A stretch of DNA of 64,000 nt from Arabidopsis thaliana (taxonomy: Eukaryota > Streptophyta > Magnoliopsida > Brassicales > Brassicaceae): assembly GCF_000001735.4 (NCBI RefSeq), contig NC_003070.9:26583971-26647970 (forward strand), given 5' to 3'. A program made the position numbers and the translations under genes. The notes under the pieces were generated by a model. The model saw only the letters and a list, made by a program, of their open reading frames with translations, did not search any database and was not told where the DNA came from. Below are positions 1 to 10,998 of the stretch, one piece after another; within the stretch, counting starts at the first letter, position 1; each line of letters opens with the position of its first letter.

Positions 1-917
1 ATCTAAATTAGATTCGATTTCCAGTTACGAATAATTATATCAATCTAACCAAAAAGGAAGTTACGTTTTGGTTGAAACTTTTTTTCGATATAACGTTTAC
101 AAAGAATCATCTTTTTCGCTCACAAAATATTATATATCAAAAGGTAAGAGAGAACATGAATGATGATCAATTTAAGAAGTTGAATAATTTCAACTCCATT
201 GCTACTTTTATTCTAAATGGTTTCTTTGTATACAAAAATTTGTCTGTTCCTAACATATGTTGTGGTGGTTGCTACAGGTAGTCTTGGTTTGTGGAGCAGA
301 AGCCAGTTTCTGAGGACTTGACAAATACAACACACGTTGACATCAACCTACCAATGCTGCTCTATTTGTCCAGAGAGAAGCCCGCCTGGTTCTGAGATCC
401 CGTACAAGAAAGCAGGAGCACATAGTTTCTAAGTTCTGATCTATGTGTCCAGATAGAAGCAGCCTGGTTCTGAGATCACAACAAGAAAGCAGGAGCACAA
501 ACAACAACAAAGCTTGAGCTCGAGTACCTACCTTAAACTGCTGCATTGAACCACCAATCTTATATGTTTGCAAGTCTGGTGTGGATGAGGATAACATTTT
601 TTTGAAGATGGCATATGTTGGGAAATTCTCAGACATTTCATTCTTTGTTTCTGTTGTCTTCTCTCTTGCAAACTCGCAAGTCCGTTTATAAGCTTGCAAA
701 CTATTAAAGATAAATGTTTGAAGCTATGGGTTGGTTGAAGAAATCGCACCTAGAGCTTGAATTATTGAGTACTTTTTTTTTGTTATCAAGTATGATACAT
801 AAGATATAACTTACCTATACTATCTAGCTTCTCTCACTGGTTTATACACAAAATTTTAGTTTCTGCTCAAAGATCAAAGATTTTGTATTCTCTTCTTCTT
901 ATACACTTCTTCAAAGC
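1..917. other. Intergenic flank downstream of CRK2
   Basis: No coding region that I can support. The stretch holds the 3' side of the minus-strand CRK2 gene and a pair of degenerate direct repeats at about 361-423 and 440-499. Reading frames here are short, and the longer ones run through the repeats in unrelated frames, so I treat them as chance. Confidence 0.6.
361..499. repeat. Degenerate direct repeat, two copies of about 62 bp
   Basis: Two copies start at 361 and 440, offset by about 79 bp. Both run from a CTAT-TGTCCAGA core through GCCTGGTTCTGAGATC to ACAAGAAAGCAGGAGCACA, with small substitutions and indels. No gene family or transposon was recognised. It may be a local duplication in non-coding DNA or a transposon remnant. 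Confidence 0.7.
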
Positions 918-3364
918 TCATCTACCATAAAAGGAACTTTGTGAGACAGTGGCAAGAGATGCACAACCAGCTGAATCACCATCAGAACCATCTCGAAGTT
1001 CCATGACTCTTTCATCCATAAACGGAGGATTACTCGGCAATGGCAAGACCTCCTCTTTGTTCTTTAGCATATGTAATAACTTAGACATCGGTGGTCTTAG
1101 CGAAGGGATCTCTTGAGTGCACAATAGCCCTATTTGAACAACTCTTGCTATCTCTTTCTTGATGATGTGACTGTCATACTGACTCTTCCAATCGAGGTTT
1201 GGATCATATATTTTCTCCAACTCTCCTGACTGAAAATGCTTCCATGCCTTCAATAAAAAACATAACACCACAATTAGTTTGAGAAGTGAAACCTGCAGAC
1301 CCATAGACAAAATATGTCTAACTTACCTCTGTGATCAAACTGTCTGAGTAATCTGACATTTTGCTTTTGGTGTTCTGTTTTCCAGTTACAATCTCTAGTA
1401 CAAGAACTCCAAAGCTGTAAACGTCTACCATCTCTGTTAGCTGACCATGTGCTAAGTACTCCGGAGCCATATAACCTCTGCAGTTTCACAAGTATTGGAT
1501 CAGCTCAAACATTCATATCTTTTTGAAGAAATGGTACATTTTTCTGAATATATACTTACAAGGTCCCTGCAATGGCAGTGCTAATATGGCTCTTATCGTC
1601 CTGGAATGATCTCGCCAGACCAAAATCGGCGATTTTAGCTTGAAGCTTTGAATCTAGCAGAATATTACTTGCTTTTATGTCTCTGTGAATAATTTTCACA
1701 GACGACTGCTCATGCAGATACACCAATCCTTCAGCGGTTCCAACGATGATCGTGTATCTTCTCTGCCAGTCTAATGTTTTCCCTCTGTTCACGTCTGCAA
1801 AAGTAATAATGAAGACAGGTTTAGTGTGCTGCTGCATTCAAGATTCAACAATAAAAACTCATCATATAGTATTATTAGTAGTAGTTACCAAAGATGAATC
1901 GATCAAGGCTCTTGTTCTGAAGGTATTCATAGACAAGGAGACTCTCTGGTCCTGAGCAGCTGCAACCAAGCAGCCTAACAAGGTTCTTATGTTCAACAGT
2001 GCTGATCATGTTGACTTCATTGTAGAAATCGGTTGCTCTATGTCTGTTGTTAAAGAATAACCGCTTCACAGCGATATCTCTTCCGTCTGGAAGAACCCCC
2101 TAAACAAGCCAGAGAGATACCACTATATCACTCATTTGCTTTACAGGAAGGTATAGAAAGAGAGACATGATCATACACACACATACCTTATAGACAGTTC
2201 CAAATCCGCCTTGTCCAAGCTTGTTCGCGTTGTCAAAAGAACCTGTGGCTTTCTCTAGTGTTGAGTATTTGAAATTCAAGCTACTGTCTTTTAGTGTTTT
2301 CGCCATTTTCTCAACATCTTTTGATCCTGTTAAGCACCAAAGATCTCGGTTAAAAACACTCAATCCTTCTTAAACCAATTCATCACAAATCAAGAAACTA
2401 ATCTTACCTCTTCTCTTCCTCTTTATGGTCCGACGTTTGCAGATATAAACACTTACTGCTACTCCAATCATGAAGACAACCACAGAGCTAAGTACTGACA
2501 CCACAATCACTACCACAGAGCCTGCAAAAACAATTACTTATGACCATCAAGCGAATGAGATTCTATAGAAAGCATGAATCTTTTTATTGTGTTACCTCTT
2601 GATCTTCCGTTTCTTGGTATCTTATTCAAGAAATCTTGATCAGAGTACCGAAGGAAACATCCAGTGTGAAGCGCACGTCCTTCTGACCATGGCAAACATC
2701 CTTTAACCACAGAAGCAGAGGCATTCTCCAAACACTGTTTACAAGAATCAGGACTCAAAGTTCTCCAACAATTCGCCAACACAAACGCTGATTCAGATTC
2801 AGATTCACCCGCCTTTGCAGACGCACGAGCGTACCCTCCAGTCCCAGAAGCCTCAGTAACAGCATTTCTCAGCCCTTGTCTCACCGCATCACCAAAAGTC
2901 TTATTCTTTCTCGTCGTGTTTCCACATACGATGCTATCTTCAGGTCCTTTGTATTCATTATAGAAACTATAATTCTCAGCTCTCATAAAACATCCATCAA
3001 GAAAGATTCTACCTCCGTTCTGAGGATAACACTGCGGAAGCATCGTCCTTGCTTCCGCGTAACAGAGTACACAATCGTTTAAAGGAAGATCACCATAGCA
3101 CTGCGCAAGACCATAGTTAGCGTCTGGTCCTGTACCGGTGAGAGCAACTCCAAAACCGGAAGTTTGTACTTGTGTGCTGATTTTCTCCATTGTGGCTACG
3201 AAATTTGGGACATAAGCGGTTTCGTTGTGCTCAAGCAAAGGTGAGCAAGTGACTTTAACGGCTCTAGCCCTTGCGTCTCCGGTGATTTGACGGAGTGATG
3301 AAAGAAGAAACATCAAGAGACATGGAAGGTACAGAGGAAGGATATGGACAGGTTCTTTCTTCAT
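918..3364 (-). CDS. CRK2: Cysteine-rich receptor-like protein kinase (CRK2)
   Basis: Plasma-membrane receptor-like Ser/Thr kinase with two extracellular DUF26 domains. Exons: 918-1247, 1327-1477, 1560-1794, 1889-2099, 2187-2326, 2408-2521, 2596-3364, giving 649 aa. Exon 1 encodes a signal peptide and both DUF26 domains, each with the C-x8-C-x2-C motif ([13 protein letters not shown] and [13 protein letters not shown]). Exon 2 encodes the transmembrane helix followed by a basic stop-transfer stretch. The kinase has the glycine loop [10 protein letters not shown], lysine K353 in IAVKR, HRD at 448-450, DFG at 468-470 and GYMAPEY, so it looks active. The start is the first ATG before the hydrophobic leader. 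CRK3 lies 1.4 kb upstream on the same strand with the same kinase exon pattern. W-box cores sit just upstream. Identity as CRK2 (At1g70520) rests on recall and matching length. Confidence 0.95.
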
Positions 3365-3504
3365 TTTGTTTTGTTTGATTGAGAAAGAGATCTCCTTTTT
3401 TTATTCCCTCATCAAGGGTTTTGTGTTCTGTTTCAAGTTGTGAAGAAAGAAGAAGCAGAGAGATTAAGAATTGGAGATGATGAAATTGAAGAATTTTCAA
3501 CTGC

Positions 3505-3582
3505 TTGACTTTGATGATATTGGTTTGTTAGAGTCAACCAAATTTGCTGTCTTTCTCTCTCTCTCTCTACTGGTTTAGTCAA
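3505..3582 (-). promoter_or_regulatory. W-box cluster upstream of CRK2
   Basis: Three TTGAC cores lie at 3505-3510 (plus orientation), 3532-3537 and 3577-3582 (minus orientation), 140 to 220 bp upstream of the CRK2 ATG. W-boxes are the known WRKY binding core, and CRK genes are often induced by pathogens or salicylic acid, so a regulatory role is plausible. The core is short and no occupancy can be judged here. Confidence 0.4.
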
Positions 3583-4779
3583 AAAGTTAATAAAAAAAAT
3601 TGATAATGGAGATTGTTGGATTTCTTCTTAGTCTTGAATTCACACTTGGAAACCAAACCAGCTCGATCATGTTGTTGAAGTCGTTGTCTTCATTCAAATA
3701 TTTGTCGTTTTCATAAACCTAAAAACCAGTGGACTAATAATTAATAGAGCTTATCTTATGTGGAGCCGGTTCGGTTTAATTGGATAAATCTCTTTACCGG
3801 TATCATGAAAAATTCAATTTTCTGATTAGTTAAAGAAAAAAGAAAACGTCACATATGCGTAGTGTTTAGTAAGATGACATTCAAGAAAATGGATAAAGTG
3901 ACGTTAGACTACTTTAAATAAAGAAATAGGTTTGTTGGGTTGATTTTTTTTTTGTCAATTTGTTGGGTTGATTTAGTAGGCCTAGTTGGTATAGTACAAT
4001 AAAAGTTGTACAAATAATAAAAATATATATAACAAAATACCATTTACATGTTGCCATGGTCAAAGTTTTATTCAAGATCAATTGCAAAGAAAAATGAGAA
4101 GTAGTTGGACATTCAATTCTAAAAATGTTAAATCTAGTTGGCTATAATAAAGACATATGTAGTATATGTGTTTCTATCTAGTAGTCTCCTATGGCTTCCT
4201 TGAAAGAAAACAAAAACACTGATAAAAAGTCCTTGATTCGAATCCACTTGTGCAAAAATTAGGAGATCATGATCCAAACTTTGCGGTAATAAATTTAGTG
4301 AATTTTTAGTGATTTGATTTTTTTCTTGTGTACATTTAATATGTTTCATATTTTGATTCTTAGGTAAATATCCTTATGGCATTATTTGGTTTTACTCGAA
4401 TTTCTTTGCATTTGTGGTTGCATTTTTCTATTTAAATATGACATTTACTCTTTCTCTTTTTGTAAAGTTAAAACGAGAACAAACACAAAAACCGCTTACT
4501 AATATACAAAGCTACTCAAAATTAACACACAAAATAAAACTACTGAACCGTAAACCGAATCACTACAATCAAAACCGAGGCTAAACCGGAATCTGTCCCC
4601 GTCATGTAAGCTCTACATTGTTCACTTCCTAGCTTCTATGACATTGTCGTGGCACATAAGTAACCCTCAGTTCCTAGCTAACACACGATTAATTGGCATC
4701 TCAATTTTTGTACATATGACACAAGATGATTCAGAATCCACACGAAAGGATACTGATATATCTAACACGATCTAAAACC
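3583..4779. other. Intergenic spacer CRK2-CRK3
   Basis: AT-rich DNA holding the distal CRK2 promoter and the 3' untranslated region of CRK3. No coding region, RNA gene or recognisable transposon was seen. Confidence 0.6.
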
Positions 4780-7409
4780 TCATCTAGGTTCAAAGAAACT
4801 CGAACCCTCGGTTATGTAGTCACTCCTTGATCCTGAAGAATTAGACTGATTCGTCGTGGGAGTCATCATCATCTTTCTCATCTCTACTACACTTCCTGGA
4901 TTCAGAAACGGTGGTTGCGTCGGCGTATGAATCTCCAAACTCCCTTTCATCATTTTCACAACCACAGACATCGCAGGCCGCTGATCAAACGCTGCTTGAA
5001 CACAGAGAAGCCCAATTTGAAGTAGCCGTGACGCTTCTATCTTGTTGAAGTTATCACCTAAGATTGGATCCACTGCCTCTTCCACATTGCTTGTTCTGTA
5101 CAGACTCCATACCTAAAATATGTTTTCAAGATTCAAGAAAAAGGATTTGATCTAAAATCAAGAAAATGTTTGAACTACTTGTAGAGAGTTAGTTTACCGA
5201 TTGTAGGATCGAACCAGCGTCTTGTACGAAGGCATTGTTACGTTTTCCGGTTATAACTTCAATCATAAGAACTCCAAAACTATAAACGTCTGCTTTCTCA
5301 GTTAGTTTTCCTCGTACTACATATTCTGGTGCCATGTAGCCTCTGTTTCCACAAGTAAGAATCTTCAGAAACAACACAAGAAACGGTAGAGAGAGATATT
5401 AAAGTTACAAAGATAAGTTTTGAGACTTTACAGTGTACCGGCGATGGCAGTGCTGATATGAGTCTTGTCCTCTGGGAACAATCTAGCCAATCCAAAATCA
5501 GCAATTCTTGGAGTAAAATCATCTTCCAAAAGGATATTACTCAGCTTAATATCTCTATGTATGATTCTAAGATTTGACTCCTCGTGAAGATACGCCATTC
5601 CTTCTGCTGTACCAAGTATAATCTTGAATCTCTTTGCCCAATTCAACGGTTGAACATCTTTTCTTACTGAACCAAAACAAAGCAACAAGAACAAGTCAAT
5701 AAAAGATCCATCAAGACATGGTAACTGTAGTAAAAGGTTTAGGATTGACAAAAACAAACCGAAAAGATAGTCGTGGAGGCTTTGATTTGCAATGTATTCA
5801 TAGACCAGAAGGCTCTCTGGTCCAGTTATGCTGCATCCCAAGAGCTTAACAAGGTTCTTGTGGTCTACTTGGCTTATTAGATTAACTTCGTTGAAGAAAT
5901 GATCCACCCATTGCTTTGTGTTGAAGAACAGTCTCTTTACTGCAACAGTCTTACCATTAGTAAGAACTCCCTACTCCACAAAAAGGGCAAAGAGTTAACC
6001 AATTGAGAAGTAGGAACATTCCAACATGAAACTCTAGAAAATGTATAATAAGAACAGAACTTACCTTATAGACAGAGCCAGATCCTCCTTGTCCTAACTT
6101 ATTTTTGTCGCTGAAGTAATCGGTAGCCCTCTCGAGATTCTCATAGGAGAAACAGAGATTAGATTTGTTCGCAAGCATGAATAATGACCCTAGTTGCTTC
6201 TTCTCTACATTACATTACACACACACACACACAAATATCTGTTAAGATCAAGACTTCACTATTATAACCACTCAAACTCTATGACTAATCTTGAAAACTA
6301 AGCTATTTCTGGAACATAAATCTTAACTAATTCTTTATGGAACAAACCTCTTTGCTTCTTGGCGTGTCTCTTTTTAAGCAAGAAACCAGCGGCAGAGACC
6401 AACAGAACAAAAGCCACAACCGAAGATGTCACCGCCAAAATCACACCCAAATGGTTATGACCTGATCAACAAGAATGTTGCTAAATAAATGTTACAAACA
6501 TATACTAAATTTAAATCATATTTCAAGCTTATTCTACTTACCACCATTACCATCTGATGTAGAATTTCCAGAATTGTTATAAAACTTTTGAGTAGAAAAC
6601 CTCATATAGCAACCAGCACTAAGAACTCGACCTTCTTCATTAACCAAACAAGAACCAATCCTCACTGAAGCTTTACTCAAACACTCAACACAACCACTTC
6701 TATTAAGAGTCTCCCAACACTGAGCCAGACCATGAACCGTCACGTTATGTCTATCCACAAAACCAGCATAGAATCCACCATTTCTCACCGCCTCCACACT
6801 CATGTTCTTAACCAACTCTGCAGCGTTATCCCGAAATACCGTCCGGTTTACTCCGGTAATCTCCTTTGGAGCACAAACTGTCCGGTCTTGCAAGCTTAAC
6901 GTCTCGTTATAGAAATTGTAGTCATCGTACCTAAAACAAAGATACAACAATCGATTATAACCAAATGCAAGAATCAATCAAACCATAAAGTTAAGATTTT
7001 TATCGGATTGAAATGAGTGTGAGAGAGAAACAAACCTGATGTAGCAACCATCTGAGAAGACTTGACCACCACGAGTACCTTTTTGGAAAGGTAAGCAACG
7101 AGGAACTTTAGCTTTGATCTGAGCGAAACACAAGTCGCAATCTTTCTTATCAAGATCTTTTATACACTCTCCGTAAGCGTAGACGGTTAAGTTTCCGGTA
7201 CCGTTGACCACTTGTCCGTAACCTTTAGCTTCCACTAGTGGAGAGACCGCGTCCATGGCGGCGAGGAAATTGGTGACGAAGAGACTTCTCTGTTGCGGCG
7301 TCGTTGTTCTGTTGTTGCATATCTGAGCCACTGTGTCTCCTCTCGAGTCTGAAACAGAAGGGCTTATAAACAAACCCAGAATAAGAAGAAGAAGAGTCAG
7401 AATCGGCAT
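4780..7409 (-). CDS. CRK3: Cysteine-rich receptor-like protein kinase (CRK3)
   Basis: Receptor-like kinase of the DUF26 family. Exons: 4780-5112, 5198-5342, 5432-5666, 5760-5970, 6065-6204, 6348-6461, 6542-6930, 7036-7409, giving 646 aa. The N-terminus is a clear signal peptide. DUF26 motifs are [13 protein letters not shown] and [13 protein letters not shown]. The transmembrane segment is in the 114-bp exon. The kinase has [11 protein letters not shown]351 in VAVKR, HRD at 446-448, DFG and MAPEY. Exon sizes 114, 140, 211 and 235 are identical to those of CRK2, showing common descent. Unlike CRK2, the extracellular region is split by a 105-bp intron (6931-7035) next to the DGCYIR motif of the first DUF26 domain. 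Identity as CRK3 (At1g70530) is from recall and length. Confidence 0.95.
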
Positions 7410-7580
7410 CTGGGTTTAGTGGTTAAGCTTTTGAAATTGAACAAGAAAGCATTTGTGTAAGGTTTTTGATCTTTGCTCTGTTTTCTTTTTCTTCTCTCTT
7501 GAAATGGATTGGGTGATTGAGAATCAAGAAGGAGACACGATCGGGAAGTTGAAATTGAAATTCTTAGATTTTGGTTGTTG

Positions 7581-7649
7581 GGTCAACAAAAGAAGAAAAC
7601 TTGGAAAATTTTCCAGTTTGAGAGTTTTTCCAATTGTAAGAGAAGTCAA
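7581..7649 (-). promoter_or_regulatory. W-box cores upstream of CRK3
   Basis: TTGACC (minus strand, 7581-7586) and TTGACT (minus strand, 7644-7649) lie 170 to 240 bp upstream of the CRK3 start codon. This resembles the arrangement upstream of CRK2 and suggests WRKY control, but the cores are short and chance occurrence is possible. Confidence 0.35.
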
Positions 7650-9926
7650 AGAGTGGACTTTTGTCTTCTTACGATTCAACGAAAGATACCGATCGCATTG
7701 GGGTATTGAAAGCAGAAAACGACGCCGTGTGGGAGTTATGTTCTGTTTTAATGCACGGGGCATCATGACGTCATTGCTTTTGTCACTTTTTTGTATGTTC
7801 TGTTTTGTCACCCACAATGCGGAACATAGAAAAAACAAGGATTTCTGTTACGGTTATATAAGTTATACAATCGTTGGGTAGTTGCCAATTTGCAATTCGT
7901 ATTTACTAGGCATGGAACTTTAAACAGAATAGAGAATGTCGAACCAGACCGAGATTTTCCGAATTTCGATTTAGGGAATTGAGCTAAGTCACTAACGGTA
8001 AAGTCTATTTTAGTAACCGTTAACCGTTCAGTTCATAATAAACTTGTATATTTATCGATTAACCATTCGGTTCGAGTGTTTGAACTGATCAAAACCAGTA
8101 AACGATAAACATATAACCTCTAAAGTTCATTATATCTAGCCATCGTCGGCCAGCCTCTTTGTCTTTTTCTTCTTACGTCGTAATAGTAAGAATATTTTAC
8201 TAATTTGCACTGTCTGAAACTCTGAATAGTCCAACACAAACAAATTCATGAGTGATATGAAATTAAAAACAGATTTTGATCAATGCAAGAATCTTCTAAA
8301 GTTCGGAGTAATTTTCCGGATATTTCCTCTTTTACGTTTTTTTGTAGGAATAGTTTGAGAAAACAAGGCAACGTAATGGATAATGGCGTAAGTTCTCGTC
8401 TGCCGTATTGTGAAGGTCGTCTCTAAATCAAAGCAACTTCAAAGTCTTCAATTATTCTTTTTATTCTTTCTCCACCACAATTATCCATCGACAATCTTAC
8501 TTTTATCAGCCATTTTATCTGAATTTGCCGCATATTTTGACTTACTTGTACATTCTGAAAATGACAGTTTTATTCCTGTCAAACTAATCAACCATCACTT
8601 TTTGAAAATTACGTTTTTGTGAACTAATGAAACAGTGTTTTGTTTCGTTATTTTTCAATCAGGCAGATAGATCTTAGAAAATAATTGTCTTAAAAATTTA
8701 CATAAATTTGTGAAATTATTGGTACCAGATAATTTTCGGCGAATTTTATTTAGAAAAACGAAAATAATAGAAACCGATGGGTCCTCGACGTCTAGAAGCA
8801 AAGCGACCAACCCGTGACTATCAAAGTCAGCGTCAACTCCAAATATGAAATATCCAACCCATGCTTATTGTATTACTATATCATTGCATTAATATCTTAT
8901 CGCAAAAACAAAATCCTTACATTGATTGAGATCTATTTCGAAGTCATGTCATTCTAAGATTATTAAACTCTTATCTTTTCAGTACAAGCTAAACCATGTT
9001 CTGAAGTGATAGCGATGTTGTGTTGTATTTTTCTTCTTGTTGTTTATTGACGAAATGATGCATTTTGAGTCTACCATTAAGCGACGTTCTAAGATTTTTT
9101 TTCTTCGGATTGACGAAACGAATAATCTCGAGCTTGTTCTACACGTTAGTTAATTAGTTTCAACTTTCAAGATATTAGAATTTGTTGGCAATTATATAAT
9201 GATGAAAGCTTTGACTTATGTTTAGTTGTGTGAGCACTGGCCACTAATCGCACCTTCTCCACCCATAACCACCACTATTACTCTTTTGAATTAAATAATT
9301 TTTTAATGAAACGATAATCAAGCCACTCTCGTCGTGAGTGTAATTTGTCAAAATCTTTATACATCAAACTAGAACAATAAATTCATATGTTAGCATCAAT
9401 AACCCCAAACGAGACTCATTTCCATAGTCTCATGAGTTAGAACGAAAACTACTAACGAAGATTACTTAAAACTTTTTTTTTTTGTTCAGGACAAAGAGAA
9501 TAAAACATTATTTGTCCAGCCCACAAGAAACTGGACTTGACAATTGCTGCACTAGATCCTTCTGCACTATCTTTCTTAAATGGTCTAAATTAAAAACATT
9601 GTCAACACATAAAAGCCCAAATTAGTATGAATTGGGAATAAAAATAAGGCCATTTTGTAAGTTGATTCATCGGCCATGGCAGGGCCATTACGAAGCATTG
9701 TCAGAAAACATAAACCACAAAATGAAATGGAAATTTATAATTGCGTTTTTTCAGAACAAAGCAAAAATAAAAATAAGAAGGAAATAACCCATCATTAGGC
9801 CTAATTAACCAAGGAACTAAATTTGATATGTCTCTCTAATTATTCACCGGCGACAATTTATTGAAACTCTTTTCCTCAAAAGAACTTACTAAAATTACCC
9901 ATTTTTTCTTTTAGCGTATGCATTAT
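7650..9926. other. Intergenic spacer CRK3-EDA24
   Basis: AT-rich spacer between divergent genes. Around 7950-8110 are several scattered AACCG/CGGTT words of the kind common in degraded plant repeats, but I could not define an element. The plus-strand frame across 7453-7881 overlaps the CRK3 leader and shows no family resemblance, so it was left out. Confidence 0.5.
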
Positions 9927-9934
9927 TATAAATA
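9927..9934 (+). promoter_or_regulatory. TATA box of EDA24
   Basis: TATAAATA 76 bp upstream of the start codon at 10003, in a short AC-rich leader. Position and sequence fit a plant TATA box. Confidence 0.6.
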
Positions 9935-10002
9935 ACAACCACCCTCTATTTGTTCAAATAATCAACAACCGGTGTTCAAATACCACGCAATTTTACATAA
10001 AA

Positions 10003-10506
10003 ATGTCTACAAATCTCCACCTTGCCACCGCGGTGATCCTCCTCCTCCTGACCGCGAGCCAAAGCGGTGTAGCAATGGCTCAGAGGGTTATGGGAGGCGG
10101 ACGCGATCCATGCTCCGTGTCAGATTTCAAAGTGTTGTGCAGATCAGTGGTTAAGGGCCAAAAGAATGTTAACGCAGCGACGGAGGTTTCCATAAGAGAG
10201 CTGATGAAAAGAACGATCAAGGCCAAAGAAGCCGCCAAGATTAGCCGGAAAAGTGGAGGAGGGCTCAAAACTTGCTACTCAAACTATGATAGTGCACTCG
10301 AAAATCTACAAAAGGCGTTGAAAAACATCAAACAAAATGATGGGTTTAGTCTTAACATCAATCTTAGTGCCTCCTTGACGGACTTTGATACGTGCAATGA
10401 CGCCATGGGTGGTGGTACGGCTTCGAATGTCTTCGCCAAATCCACAAGCACGTTGCATGAAATGGCTGATAATTGCTTGGCTCTCTCTACCCTTGTCAAA
10501 CAATGA
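10003..10506 (+). CDS. EDA24: Plant invertase/pectin methylesterase inhibitor-like protein (EDA24)
   Basis: Single-exon secreted protein of 167 aa. A signal peptide ending near AMAQ is followed by the PMEI helical-bundle pattern: the N-terminal pair DPC...LC, then TCYSNYDSALENL, then the DTCNDA motif. These four cysteines are the disulfide pattern of PMEI/C-VIF proteins, which bind and block pectin methylesterases or acid invertases in the apoplast. Length is normal for the family. Sequence alone cannot separate pectin methylesterase from invertase inhibition. I recall the locus as At1g70540, EMBRYO SAC DEVELOPMENT ARREST 24. The start is the first ATG after the TATA box and gives a good signal peptide. 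Confidence 0.9.
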   Translation: MSTNLHLATAVILLLLTASQSGVAMAQRVMGGGRDPCSVSDFKVLCRSVVKGQKNVNAATEVSIRELMKRTIKAKEAAKISRKSGGGLKTCYSNYDSALENLQKALKNIKQNDGFSLNINLSASLTDFDTCNDAMGGGTASNVFAKSTSTLHEMADNCLALSTLVKQ

Positions 10507-10709
10507 TGATGAAGCCAAATGTGAATATTTTAATTCGAACAAGATAACAAAAAGGAAAATAATGAAAAAATGTTTGAGTTTACGGTAGAATTGTTTTCTT
10601 TTTTTGACTCTTGTGTATAGTTTCGGAATGTTTTGAACATTGTGTGATTAAGAGGGTTTCAGTTGGTTGCTTATAAAACATACAAATGTTCTTTCGTCTC
10701 ACCAAATAA

Positions 10710-10762
10710 AGCCCAATATACTTCAGGCCCATATAAAGCCCAAAATAGTAAATCTCAGGCCC
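10710..10762. promoter_or_regulatory. Cluster of site II-like GCCCA elements
   Basis: AGCCCA (10710-10715), GGCCCA (10726-10731) and AGCCCA (10737-10742) fall within 33 bp, with another GGCCC at about 10758. These are minus-orientation TGGGCY (site II/TCP-type) elements, normally proximal to housekeeping promoters. The only nearby gene is EDA24, which ends 200 bp upstream. Confidence 0.35.
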
Positions 10763-10910
10763 TTTTTGCCATAAGAAAAGCGACAGTCACATTTGCAGGC
10801 ATTAATCATCATTTGCATCATGATGATGTATCAGTAATAATGTGTATGGTCCGAACAAAAATGTAATAATCACGCCGCTTTGTGAAACACCTTGTTCAAA
10901 AAATGATGAC

Positions 10911-10998
10911 TAATCATAGTCCAATGCTGAATCGTATAAAATATAAACATTCGATAATCATAGTCGAATGCCAAATCGTACAGTAGAAATATAAATAC
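10911..10998. repeat. Degenerate 44-bp tandem duplication
   Basis: TAATCATAGT recurs at 10911 and 10955. Each copy is followed by C/G-AATGC-AATCGTA and an AAATATAAA stretch, giving two adjacent diverged copies with a 44-bp period. No coding meaning is apparent. Confidence 0.65.

Noticed and set aside
343-749. Overlapping minus-strand frames across the direct repeat downstream of CRK2
   Set aside because: The frames are mutually out of phase and run through the repeat in different frames, as expected for non-coding DNA.
4225-4250. B-box-like GATTCGAATCC suggesting a tRNA or SINE
   Set aside because: No A box at suitable spacing on either strand and no cloverleaf; the word is nearly palindromic and may be chance.
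7453-7881. 142-codon plus-strand frame upstream of CRK3
   Set aside because: It overlaps the CRK3 leader and promoter on the other strand and shows no family resemblance.
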